The position numbers and the translations under genes are program-made. Source: Haliscomenobacter sp. (GTDB lineage Bacteria > Bacteroidota > Bacteroidia > Chitinophagales > Saprospiraceae). From it: a stretch of DNA of 33,752 nucleotides. The stretch's first letter is position 1, and each line of letters opens with the position of its first letter. The stretch lies in contig NZ_JADKCX010000085.1 in NCBI RefSeq assembly GCF_016718685.1, forward strand, positions 1 through 33,752, written 5' to 3'. Positions 23,676 through 30,792 of this stretch are shown here, piece by piece. The notes under the pieces were generated by a model that did not search any database, was not told where the DNA came from, and worked only from the letters and a program-made list of their open reading frames with translations.

Positions 23676-24233
23676 TTATTTTTTACCACTGGTCTTGCCA
23701 GCTTTGCGGCGGATTGCTTCGCCCACAAAACGGATACCTTTGCCTTTGTATGGTTCTGGCTTACGGAAGCCGCGGATTTTGGCACAAACCTGACCAAGCA
23801 GTTCTTTGTCAATACCTTCCAACTTGATGATGGGGTTTTGACCTTTATCCTGGCGGGTTTCTACCTTAATTTCCTGTGGAATACGGAACAAAATCGGGTG
23901 AGAGTAACCGAGGCTCAATTCCAGCCACTGGCCGTTATTGGATGCACGAAAACCTACCCCAAAAATTTCCATTTCCCGTACAAACCCTTCGGTAACACCA
24001 GTTACCATGTTATTGATCAGGGCACGGTACAAACCGTGTACCTCCCGGTGGCGTTTCTGATCGGTTGGACGTTTTACCTCCAACGTGCCATCATTCATGT
24101 CTAGCGTTAAATCTGGGTCGATTTGCTGTTGCAGCTGGCCTTTAGGGCCTTTAACCGTAACCACATTGCTCTTGCTGACATTTATGTCTACCCCCTGGGG
24201 AAGTTGAATCGGAGCTTTACCTACTCGAGACAT
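23676..24233 (-). CDS. rplF: Ribosomal protein L6 (uL6)
   Basis: 185 residues with the two tandem L6 domains. The start MSRVGKAPIQLPQGVDINV and the C-terminal signature RKPEPYKGKGIRFVGEAIRRKAGKT are conserved. It binds near the sarcin-ricin loop. The stop codon is immediately followed by a REP-like repeat. Confidence 0.98.
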   Translation of the reverse strand: MSRVGKAPIQLPQGVDINVSKSNVVTVKGPKGQLQQQIDPDLTLDMNDGTLEVKRPTDQKRHREVHGLYRALINNMVTGVTEGFVREMEIFGVGFRASNNGQWLELSLGYSHPILFRIPQEIKVETRQDKGQNPIIKLEGIDKELLGQVCAKIRGFRKPEPYKGKGIRFVGEAIRRKAGKTSGKK

Positions 24234-24255
24234 CTTTTCTGATTTGAGCGGTTAA

Positions 24256-24666
24256 TTAATAAATGTAGCAGAGCAATTCGCCGCCTATATTCAGTTCGCG
24301 TGCCTTTTTATCAGACATCACACCACGTGAAGTAGAAACGATTGCCAGGCCGAGGCCGTTAATGATTCGAGGAAGTCCATCTGCTTTGGCGTACTTACGC
24401 AAACCAGGCTTAGAGATACGGCCTAACTCACGGATCACCGGTTTACGGGTGATGGGATCGTACTTTAAAGCGACTTTGATGAGCCCCTGACCACCTTTGC
24501 CGACATTGTCCTCAAATTTGTATTTCAGGATATAGCCTTGCTCGTAGAGAATCTCGGTGATTGCTTTTTTCAACTTGGAGGCAGGAATATCTACAATGCG
24601 GTGTCCCGCTTGCTGCGCGTTGCGAATGCGCGTCAGATAATCTGCAATAGGATCTGAAAATGCCAT
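24256..24666 (-). CDS. rpsH: Ribosomal protein S8 (uS8)
   Basis: 136 residues from the ATG giving MAFSDPIADYLTRIRNAQQAG; the longer frame start (MARFRVFLKR) is untypical and rejected. The C-terminal signature STSRGVMSDKKARELNIGGELLCYIY is present. It is a central-domain 30S assembly protein, and in E. coli it regulates the spc operon. No equivalent target site is recognised here. Confidence 0.97.
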   Translation of the reverse strand: MAFSDPIADYLTRIRNAQQAGHRIVDIPASKLKKAITEILYEQGYILKYKFEDNVGKGGQGLIKVALKYDPITRKPVIRELGRISKPGLRKYAKADGLPRIINGLGLAIVSTSRGVMSDKKARELNIGGELLCYIY

Positions 24667-24741
24667 CGTTATGATGTTTCGCCAGCCGGTTTTCCGTTTT
24701 AAAAAAACGCGGAACCTGGCCAACTGTTAAAGAATTTCTTT

Positions 24742-25011
24742 CTACCAACTGCTTTTGGTAATTCCGGGAATTTTGCCATATAGGGCCATTTCACGGAATT
24801 TCACCCGGCAAAGACCAAACTGGCGCATGTAACCCTTCGGGCGTCCCGTCAACTGGCAACGGTTGTGCATCCGAATGGGGTTGGAGTTGCGCGGCAGTTT
24901 ATCCAGTTCTTCCCAGTTTCCTTCCTCCTTCAGTTGCTTGCGCAAATCTGCGTATTTAGCAACCAACTTGGCTCTTTTTACTTCCCGAGCGATAATCGAC
25001 TTCTTTGCCAC
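24742..25011 (-). CDS. rpsN: Ribosomal protein S14 (uS14), long zinc-free form
   Basis: 89 residues, the long form. MAKKSIIAREVKRAKLVAKYADLRKQLKEE followed by NRCQLTGRPKGYMRQFGLCRVKFREMA is diagnostic. The short zinc form's CxxC pairs are absent. It sits in the 30S head. It is 6 nt from rplE. Confidence 0.98.
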   Translation of the reverse strand: MAKKSIIAREVKRAKLVAKYADLRKQLKEEGNWEELDKLPRNSNPIRMHNRCQLTGRPKGYMRQFGLCRVKFREMALYGKIPGITKSSW

Positions 25012-25017
25012 GGTATA

Positions 25018-25578
25018 TTAGTTTGTTTTCTGGTTCTTGAATGGAAGACCCAACAGTTTCAATAATGCCAAAGCTTCAGCATCCGTTTTGGCTGTAGTCA
25101 CAAAGGTGATGTCCATACCAGACATACGGGTAATTTTTTCGATGTCAATTTCCGGGAAGATGATCTGCTCGGTAATGCCCATCGAATAGTTGCCACGTCC
25201 GTCGAAGCTCTTGTCATTGATGCCACGGAAATCGCGTACGCGTGGAAGCGCAGCTGAGATCAGGCGATCCAAAAATTCGTACATGCGGTAATCACGCAAA
25301 GTAACACGCGCACCAATCGGCATGCCTTCACGCAATTTAAAGTTGGAGATGGAAGTTTTTGCCTTCGTAGGTACGGCTTTCTGGCCAGCAATACGAGACA
25401 TTTCATCGATGGCTACATCGACCAACTTCTTATCCTGAGTAGCGGATCCAATACCTTGGTTGATCGAAATCTTAACCAGGCGGGGTACTTCCATGATGGA
25501 GCTGTATTGAAACTGTTCCATCAAGGCACTTACCACCTCCTCCGTGTATTTTTTCTTCAGTCTAGGAAAATAACTCAT
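25018..25578 (-). CDS. rplE: Ribosomal protein L5 (uL5)
   Basis: 186 residues from ATG 25578 (MSYFPRLKKKYTEEV). A GTG one codon earlier is possible. The ATG shares one base with the rplX TGA stop (TGATG), a coupled junction. The core has PRLVKISINQGIG and PRVRDFRGINDKSFDGRGNYSMGITEQ. It binds 5S rRNA and bridges to S13. Confidence 0.98.
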   Translation of the reverse strand: MSYFPRLKKKYTEEVVSALMEQFQYSSIMEVPRLVKISINQGIGSATQDKKLVDVAIDEMSRIAGQKAVPTKAKTSISNFKLREGMPIGARVTLRDYRMYEFLDRLISAALPRVRDFRGINDKSFDGRGNYSMGITEQIIFPEIDIEKITRMSGMDITFVTTAKTDAEALALLKLLGLPFKNQKTN

Positions 25579-25934
25579 CACTTAATGATTTCGCCGGATT
25601 TTTTAGAATAACGAACCAATTTTCCATCAACCTCTTTACGTCCTACCCGAGAAGGCTTGCCTTCTTTTGGATCAACAATCATGAGGTTAGAGATGTGGAT
25701 GGGTGCGAGCATTTCTTCGATGCCCCCCGCAGCGTCTTGCGTTGCTTTGCGGTGTTTCATGCGCACGTTTACATCCTTTATGAGTGCACGGTTTTCAGCC
25801 GGATACACTTCCAGCACCTCCCTTGGTTCAGAGAGATTCTTATAGGCGCCGGCGATCACAAAGACCATGTCTCCCTTTTTGATTTTCAGCTTGGGAGCAT
25901 GTCTTTTATTGTTTGCTGTTTTCTTTACTGCCAT
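25578..25934 (-). CDS. rplX: Ribosomal protein L24 (uL24)
   Basis: 118 residues. The KOW motif is visible in LKIKKGDMVFVIAGAYKNLSEPREVLEVYP. After it comes NVRMKHRKATQDAAGGIEEMLAPIHISNLMIVDP, typical of L24. It initiates 50S assembly near the exit tunnel. The stop overlaps the rplE start. Confidence 0.98.
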   Translation of the reverse strand: MAVKKTANNKRHAPKLKIKKGDMVFVIAGAYKNLSEPREVLEVYPAENRALIKDVNVRMKHRKATQDAAGGIEEMLAPIHISNLMIVDPKEGKPSRVGRKEVDGKLVRYSKKSGEIIK

Positions 25935-25979
25935 TGTTTGACGAATTAATAGCGCTTGCGTATCAAAGCAACGCCTGGG

Positions 25980-26345
25980 TTAAAGTACCTCTGGAGCAAG
26001 AGATACAATACGCATAAACTCCTTCTCGCGCAACTCACGAGCTACTGGCCCAAAAATACGGGTACCACGTGGCTCATCTTGGTTGTTCAACAATACGCAA
26101 GCGTTGTCGTCAAAACGAATATAGGAACCGTCTTTACGGCGGATTTCCTTTTTGGTACGAACGATTACCGCTTTTGAAACGCTACCTTTTTTGATACCTC
26201 CAGGAGAGGCATCTTTAACGGCAACGACAATTTTATCGCCTACTGATGCATAGCGGCGGCCTGAACCACCGAGTACACGGATGCAGAGCACTTCTTTGGC
26301 TCCGCTATTGTCGGCTACTTTGAGTCTGGATTCCTGTTGGATCAT
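25980..26345 (-). CDS. rplN: Ribosomal protein L14 (uL14)
   Basis: 121 residues. MIQQESRLKVADNSGAKEVLCIRVLGGSGRRYA and the end FGPVARELREKEFMRIVSLAPEVL are standard. It sits at the inter-subunit face near L19 and the RsfS site. A 146-nt gap with palindromes separates it from rpsQ. Confidence 0.98.
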   Translation of the reverse strand: MIQQESRLKVADNSGAKEVLCIRVLGGSGRRYASVGDKIVVAVKDASPGGIKKGSVSKAVIVRTKKEIRRKDGSYIRFDDNACVLLNNQDEPRGTRIFGPVARELREKEFMRIVSLAPEVL

Positions 26346-26448
26346 GGTTGACGTCTGGTTTTAGAGGATTTATCTCGCCTAAAAAGAAGGGATAAATCGT
26401 AAACACACGTGATAATACCATCGATAAGAATCGTGTAGATCATCAATT

Positions 26449-26491
26449 CACGAATGAAATCGTGCAGAGATCCCACGATTGAAATCGTGGG
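26449..26491. repeat. Tandem pair of REP-like palindromes after rpsQ
   Basis: CCCACGATTGAAATCGTGGG (26472-26491) is a 20-nt palindrome whose last base directly abuts the rpsQ stop codon (26492). Eight nt away CACGAATGAAATCGTG (26449-26464) is a degenerate copy differing at one base. A third, weaker CGATAAGAATCGTG lies nearby. Paired copies are typical of REP/BIME elements. Confidence 0.85.
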
Positions 26492-26746
26492 CTATTTCGC
26501 TCTTTCGATGATTTCGACCAAGCGCCAGCGCTTGAGTTTACTCATTGGCCGTGTTTCCATAATTTTCACAACATCTCCGATGCTGCAATCATTATTCTCA
26601 TCGTGAGCCATGAAACTCTTGGTTTTCTTCACGAACTTACCGTAAATTGGGTGGCGCAGCTTACGCTCCACTGTTACTGCAACAGTTTTATTCATTTTGT
26701 TGCTTGTAACGACGCCGGTACGCGTTTTTCTAAGATTTCTTTCCAT
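26492..26746 (-). CDS. rpsQ: Ribosomal protein S17 (uS17)
   Basis: 84 residues from the ATG giving MERNLRKTRTGVVTSNKMNKTVAVTVERK, 4 nt after the rpmC stop. The OB-fold core and GDVVKIMETRPMSKLKRWRLVEI are typical. It is a 30S 5'-domain assembly protein. The longer in-frame start overlaps rpmC and is rejected. Confidence 0.97.
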   Translation of the reverse strand: MERNLRKTRTGVVTSNKMNKTVAVTVERKLRHPIYGKFVKKTKSFMAHDENNDCSIGDVVKIMETRPMSKLKRWRLVEIIERAK

Positions 26747-26750
26747 CACC

Positions 26751-27014
26751 TTACTGTTTACGACGTCTTCTTGCACGAATTTTAGTACGCAATGCCAATT
26801 CTTCCGGACCCATGGTCGCTACGATACGACGGCGCACCTCTGTATTGAGACGCGCAATAGCGCGGCGAAGATCGCGCAGCTCCATCGGGTTGGCTAACCC
26901 TTTGATGGCGTGCTCGAACTTCATTTTACGGTAGAGCGATTCGGAATTGTCCAACTCGGCTTGTAACGCCTCATCAGCTAATCCCTTTAGCTCTTCTAAA
27001 TTACTGTTTGCCAT
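26751..27014 (-). CDS. rpmC: Ribosomal protein L29 (uL29) with a C-terminal extension
   Basis: 87 residues, against the usual 60-68. Residues 1-~62 match L29 (LEELKGLADEALQAELDNSE; FEHAIKGLANPMELRDLRRAIARLNTEVRRR). The extra C-terminal part (IVATMGPEELALRTKIRARRRRKQ) ends in a strongly basic cluster. L29 lies at the tunnel exit near L23. The extension may contact rRNA or L24; that is inference. Confidence 0.93.
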   Translation of the reverse strand: MANSNLEELKGLADEALQAELDNSESLYRKMKFEHAIKGLANPMELRDLRRAIARLNTEVRRRIVATMGPEELALRTKIRARRRRKQ

Positions 27015-27142
27015 TGGCTTAAAAAATTAAGTTTGATATAAATCATCGCCGCCAGATTGGGTTTCTTGGCAAAACACCACCAAAAAATGGAGGGTTGTCA
27101 TGAAACTAATGTCTGCCGACTATTCAAATGCACTGTGCAAAA

Positions 27143-27568
27143 TTATAACCCAAACCCAGAATCAGGACGAGTTACGATTTTGGTCAAAACTGGCAATTTT
27201 TGTGCAGCAAGGCGCAGCGCTTCATTGGCTACTTCTGGCGTAACCCCGTCGATTTCGAACATGATCCGACCTGGTTTTACCTGTGCTACCCAGTGATCCA
27301 CGGCACCCTTTCCTTTACCCATCCGCACCTCTTGAGGCTTCTTGGTGATGGGTTTGTCCGGGAAAATGCGAATCCACACTTTACCTTCACGTTTCATAGA
27401 ACGAGTCATCGCAATACGAGCAGATTCGATCTGACGGTTGGTAAGGCGTGCACCTGTAATCGCCTTAAGACCAAAAGTCCCAAACGCAATTGTACCGCCT
27501 TTGATGGCCAGACCTTTCATTCTGCCCTTCTGCTGCTTGCGGTATTTCGTCCTCTTAGGCTGTAACAT
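27143..27568 (-). CDS. rplP: Ribosomal protein L16 (uL16)
   Basis: 141 residues. MLQPKRTKYRKQQKGRMKGLAIKG and the motif GKGKGAVDHWVAQVKPGRIMFEIDGV are diagnostic. It helps place the A-site tRNA and the peptidyl-transferase centre. Its upstream gap holds an exact TACCTTTG box, suggesting a separate promoter. It is the first of two genes followed by wide gaps. Confidence 0.98.
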   Translation of the reverse strand: MLQPKRTKYRKQQKGRMKGLAIKGGTIAFGTFGLKAITGARLTNRQIESARIAMTRSMKREGKVWIRIFPDKPITKKPQEVRMGKGKGAVDHWVAQVKPGRIMFEIDGVTPEVANEALRLAAQKLPVLTKIVTRPDSGFGL

Positions 27569-27611
27569 TTCTTATGTATTTAGCAGAATTTCAGTAAAAT
27601 AGCCAAAACCC

Positions 27612-27642
27612 GCCAGCTTTTTGAAAAAGTCTGGCAAAGGTA
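27612..27642 (-). promoter_or_regulatory. Candidate internal promoter upstream of rplP with adjoining palindrome
   Basis: The minus strand carries TACCTTTGCC. The -7 box TACCTTTG is at 27635-27642, 67 nt before rplP. Immediately downstream on that strand GCCAG pairs with CTGGC around TTTT/AAAA (27612-27635), so the start of the transcript would lie within a palindrome. No clear -33 box. Confidence 0.4.
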
Positions 27643-27684
27643 CAGCTTTGGATTGAAATATTCTAAGTACTGGTTTAATTTTTT

Positions 27685-27712
27685 TTGGCTAAAAAGTAAA
27701 CTTTCTAGCCAA
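27685..27712. repeat. 28-nt palindrome between rpsC and rplP
   Basis: TTGGCTA (27685-27691) and TAGCCAA (27706-27712) are perfect arms, with an inner AAGT/ACTT pair. It starts 20 nt downstream of the rpsC stop. On the minus strand it is followed by A-residues, not T, so it is not an intrinsic terminator in that direction. Confidence 0.65.
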
Positions 27713-27731
27713 AGAAAATTTCACCTGTTAC

Positions 27732-28637
27732 TTAACGTTTGCGTGGCCCACCGGCACCGCCGCCACGGTTACCACCGCCGCCGCCAGTATTGCCGCCGCC
27801 ACGGTTACCGCCGCCGCCACCGCCGCCACGACGATCACCACCGCCGCCGCCGCCACCGCGATTCCGGTTGTCGTTGCCGCCACGGCCTTCGCCACGTTCG
27901 CCACCACGACCACGTCCACCGCCACCACCATCACGGCGATTTTGGCCTTGTCCTTGTCCACCACCGGCTTGAGTTGTATTGGAAGGAGCTGAAGAAGGCG
28001 TCAATTCGCGCTTACCCAAAACTTCTCCTTTACAAATCCAGACTTTGATGCCAATCTTGCCGTAAACGGTCAATGCTTCTTTCCAGGAATAGTCGATGTC
28101 TGCACGGAAAGTGTGCAATGGTGTACGACCTTCTTTGTATTCTTCAGTACGTGCCATTTCAGCGCCGTTCAAACGACCCGAGATGCGTACTTTAATGCCT
28201 TCTCCACCTGCACGGATGGTAGATTGGATAGACATTTTGATCGCACGACGGTAGTTGATCCGTGCTTCCAATTGCTTGGCAATGGATTCGGCTACGATAT
28301 TGGCGTCCAATTCTGGCTTACGAATCTCCGTAATGTTGATTTGAACGTCTTTGCTCGTCAGTTTTTTCAGCTCTTCGCGGATGCGGTCAACTTCCTGGCC
28401 ACCTTTACCGATGATGATACCGGGACGGGAAGTGTGAATCGTTACCGTGATGCGCTTAAGGGTACGCTCGATTACGATACGGGCGATACCACCTTTGTTT
28501 ACGCGTGCATTGAGGTAGTTGCGGATTTTTTCGTCCTCAACCACTTTAGCAGCGAAATCCTTACCTCCAAACCAGTTGGATTCCCAACCTCTAATGATCC
28601 CCAGGCGATTGCCAATTGGATTTGTCTTCTGACCCAT
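27732..28637 (-). CDS. rpsC: Ribosomal protein S3 (uS3) with a long Gly/Arg-rich tail
   Basis: 301 residues. Residues 1-~212 are ordinary S3: MGQKTNPIGNRLGIIRGWES, KH domain with GIIIGKGGQEVDRI, and C domain with YGKIGIKVWICKGEVLGKRE. After a short linker (TPSSAPSNTTQ), residues 224-301 (nt 27735-27968) are low complexity: by my count about 44 Gly and 14 Arg in 78, with Asn/Asp/Gln between, in GGGGNRGGG- and RGG-like units. S3 sits at the mRNA entry of the 30S subunit, so the tail would reach the entering mRNA or solvent. The tail DNA is GC-rich trinucleotide-like sequence that could vary in length by slippage. Confidence 0.97.
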   Translation of the reverse strand: MGQKTNPIGNRLGIIRGWESNWFGGKDFAAKVVEDEKIRNYLNARVNKGGIARIVIERTLKRITVTIHTSRPGIIIGKGGQEVDRIREELKKLTSKDVQINITEIRKPELDANIVAESIAKQLEARINYRRAIKMSIQSTIRAGGEGIKVRISGRLNGAEMARTEEYKEGRTPLHTFRADIDYSWKEALTVYGKIGIKVWICKGEVLGKRELTPSSAPSNTTQAGGGQGQGQNRRDGGGGGRGRGGERGEGRGGNDNRNRGGGGGGGDRRGGGGGGGNRGGGNTGGGGGNRGGGAGGPRKR

Positions 28638-28657
28638 ATGATGGTGTAGTTGGATGT

Positions 28658-29062
28658 TTAATTAGTTTGTTCAACTTCTTCTACCACAACCCCTTGATCA
28701 TCGACACCGGGAACCGCGATGCGGTTTTCCACAATGATCGTAACGTGGTTAGAACGTTTGCGAATGCGGTGTGCACGGCCGTGTGGAGCCGGGCGAAAAC
28801 GCTTAACGATGGTTCCACCATCACAAAAAGCCGTTTTGATGTAGAGGTTGTAATCGTCGGCACTTTCGTTACCTTCCAGTTTGTATTCCCAGTTGGCAAC
28901 CGCACTACGAACCAATTTTTCCAACCACACCGCAGCTTCTTTCTTGGTAAAGCGCAGGATGTTGATGGCATCTTCCACCTTCTTCCCGCGGATGTTGTCC
29001 ACTACAAGACGCATCTTGCGCGCAGACATCGTGACATTTTTGAGTTTTGCTACAGCTTGCAT
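28658..29062 (-). CDS. rplV: Ribosomal protein L22 (uL22)
   Basis: 134 residues. MQAVAKLKNVTMSARKMRLVVDNIRGKKVEDAINIL and the tunnel loop FRPAPHGRAHRIRKRSNHVTIIV are intact. A short acidic tail follows. It lines the exit tunnel. It is 20 nt from rpsC. A tandem-repeat hairpin fills its upstream gap. Confidence 0.98.
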   Translation of the reverse strand: MQAVAKLKNVTMSARKMRLVVDNIRGKKVEDAINILRFTKKEAAVWLEKLVRSAVANWEYKLEGNESADDYNLYIKTAFCDGGTIVKRFRPAPHGRAHRIRKRSNHVTIIVENRIAVPGVDDQGVVVEEVEQTN

Positions 29063-29071
29063 GTCTCTTCA

Positions 29072-29151
29072 GGTTTGGGGTGTGAGGGTTCGGGGGTTCG
29101 AGGGTTCGGGGGATAGCCCTCGAACTGTCGAACCGTCAAACCTTCGAACCC
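29072..29151. repeat. Hairpin made of tandem GGTTCGAG-type octamers between rpsS and rplV
   Basis: The left arm 29072-29112 has units such as GAGGGTTCGGGGGTTCG. The right arm 29117-29151 has CCCTCGAACTGTCGAACC-type units; the loop is ATAG. The arms are degenerate tandem repeats. It shares its units with 11038-11114, about 18 kb away. It ends 5 nt from the rpsS stop codon. Confidence 0.85.
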
Positions 29152-29156
29152 TTCAA

Positions 29157-29426
29157 TTATTTCTTACGGTTGCCAGAGTGACCTTTGTAATTACGGGTTG
29201 GGGAAAATTCGCCCAACTTGTGTCCTACCATGTTTTCGGTAACGAATACAGGTACGAAAGTTTTACCGTTGTGAACCGCGATGGTTTCACCCACCATATC
29301 GGGGATGATCATCGAAGCGCGTGACCAGGTTTTGATGACGCCCTTTTTCTTTGCATCCTTTGATGCAAGAACCTTTTCCAACAGTCTATGGAACACGTAT
29401 GGTCCCTTTTTGATTGATCTTGCCAT
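29157..29426 (-). CDS. rpsS: Ribosomal protein S19 (uS19)
   Basis: 89 residues. MARSIKKGPYVFHRLLEKVLASK and the conserved TWSRASMIIPDMVGETIAVHNGKTFVPVFVTENMVGHKLGEFSPTR block identify it. It is a 30S head protein next to S13. It is flanked on both sides by tandem-repeat hairpins. Confidence 0.98.
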   Translation of the reverse strand: MARSIKKGPYVFHRLLEKVLASKDAKKKGVIKTWSRASMIIPDMVGETIAVHNGKTFVPVFVTENMVGHKLGEFSPTRNYKGHSGNRKK

Positions 29427-29434
29427 GTCAGTGG

Positions 29435-29511
29435 AAGTGAAAAGTGAAAAGTGAAGAGTGAAAACCGATAAGTTGCATATTGCTATTCACTTTTCACTAT
29501 TCGCTTTTAAC
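29435..29511. repeat. Hairpin made of tandem GTGAAAA units between rplB and rpsS
   Basis: The left arm 29435-29464 is AAGTGAAAA repeated about four times with small changes. The right arm 29484-29511 carries the complementary TTCACTTTTCACTATTCGC-type units. It ends 3 nt from the rplB stop codon (29515) and resembles the GCGAAAAGC repeats at 4705 and 7559. Confidence 0.8.
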
Positions 29512-29514
29512 TAA

Positions 29515-30348
29515 TTAAGGATTTTTGGTTTTTCTCCGGGTAATGATCAGCCTGTTTGAAGACTTATTCTTATCCCGGGTCTTAAAGCCTTTAGCAGGCA
29601 TACCTTTGCGGTTACGTGGATGTCCACCGGAAGCGCGACCTTCACCACCACCCATGGGGTGATCGACAGGGTTCATCGCAACCCCACGAACGTGTGGACG
29701 GCGGCCCAACCAGCGACTGCGGCCAGCCTTACCCAACACTTGCAGGCCGTGGTCACCGTTAGAGGTAGTACCAATGGTAGCTTTGCAAGTTTGCAGGATA
29801 CGACGTGCTTCGCCTGAAGGCAGTTTTACAACTGCATATTTGCCTTCGCGACCATTCAGGATGCCGTATGTACCCGCGCTGCGGGCAAGTGCTGCACCTT
29901 TACCTGGACTCAACTCGATGGCGTGGATGGTTGCACCAAGTGGAATATCCTTCAAAAAGAGGGCATTTCCTGTGTTTGGAGCGGCTCCATCGCCGGATAC
30001 GATTTCGGTACCTACTTTCAGGCCGTCGGGTGCAATGATGTAGCGTTTTTCGCCATCGGTATACTCCACCAGAGCGATGAACGCCGTGCGGTTGGGGTCG
30101 TACTCAATGGTTTTTACGATTGCATTGACACCATCTTTGTCCCGCTTGAAGTCGATGACCCGGTAGCGGCGCTTGTGGCCACCACCACGTTGACGCATCG
30201 TCAAGTGACCTGAGCTGTTGCGGCCACCACTCTTTTTGAGGGGTGCCAGCAGGCTCTTTTCTGGCGTATCTGTAGTCAGTTCTGTAAAAGTCTGACCAAC
30301 TCGATAACGCGATCCCGGAGTAACCGGATTTAACTTTTTAACTGCCAT
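29515..30348 (-). CDS. rplB: Ribosomal protein L2 (uL2)
   Basis: 277 residues, normal length. It has the N-terminal OB fold, then the SH3-like domain with GRRPHVRGVAMNPVDHPMGGGEGRASGG, which contains the conserved histidine near the peptidyl-transferase centre, and the basic end NRLIITRRKTKNP. It is essential for subunit joining. It follows rplW after a 110-nt gap. Confidence 0.98.
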   Translation of the reverse strand: MAVKKLNPVTPGSRYRVGQTFTELTTDTPEKSLLAPLKKSGGRNSSGHLTMRQRGGGHKRRYRVIDFKRDKDGVNAIVKTIEYDPNRTAFIALVEYTDGEKRYIIAPDGLKVGTEIVSGDGAAPNTGNALFLKDIPLGATIHAIELSPGKGAALARSAGTYGILNGREGKYAVVKLPSGEARRILQTCKATIGTTSNGDHGLQVLGKAGRSRWLGRRPHVRGVAMNPVDHPMGGGEGRASGGHPRNRKGMPAKGFKTRDKNKSSNRLIITRRKTKNP

Positions 30349-30430
30349 TGTTATGGTCTTTTGCGTTCATCGCCGGATCGAAACCACCATAATTGTTTCG
30401 CCGACCCGAACGAACATTGGTTAACTTACA

Positions 30431-30450
30431 GCAGTAGCCTGGGCTACAGC
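30431..30450. repeat. REP-like 20-nt palindrome between rplW and rplB
   Basis: GCAGTAGCCTGGGCTACAGC: GTAGCC and GGCTAC arms around a TG centre, extended with one mismatch to 9 nt. It has the same 9-2-9 design as the CCCACGA palindromes but a different sequence. It starts 8 nt from the rplW stop (30459). Confidence 0.6.
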
Positions 30451-30458
30451 CGTATAAA

Positions 30459-30758
30459 TTACAATTCTGCGAAGAAGTCAATGTTTTCACCTTCTGCAAG
30501 GGTAACAATTGCTTTCTTGTAAGCCGATACACGGCCACGCACCACACCAGTACGGGTAGAACGAGATTTGGTTTTACCAGGAACAACCAGGGTGTTCACT
30601 GCTTCAACGGTCACTCCGTAGAAAGCTTCTACCGCTTTCTTGATCTCTACCTTATTGGCTTTCCGATGCACGATAAAGGAGTACTTGTTCAGGCTACTGG
30701 ACAGTTTCTCGGTTTTTTCCGTGATCAGGGGCTGGATGAGAATATCTTTCTTTGCCAT
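30459..30758 (-). CDS. rplW: Ribosomal protein L23 (uL23)
   Basis: 99 residues. ILIQPLITEKTEKLSSSLNKYSFIVHRKANKVEIKKAVEAFYGVTVEAVNTL is the standard L23 core. It forms the docking site for trigger factor and SRP at the tunnel exit. It lies 34 nt after rplD. Confidence 0.97.
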   Translation of the reverse strand: MAKKDILIQPLITEKTEKLSSSLNKYSFIVHRKANKVEIKKAVEAFYGVTVEAVNTLVVPGKTKSRSTRTGVVRGRVSAYKKAIVTLAEGENIDFFAEL

Positions 30759-30792
30759 CTTTCAACTATTCTTAAGGCTATCCGGATACGGA

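Noticed and set aside
27138..27145. TAATTTTG (minus strand) as a promoter for rpmC
   Set aside because: It overlaps the rplP stop codon and is 124 nt from rpmC with no -33 box; likely chance in AT-rich DNA.
27739..27972. Proline-rich open frame opposite the S3 tail
   Set aside because: It is the complement of the glycine codon run in rpsC and has no independent support; the valine/alanine-rich minus frame there is likewise a shadow.
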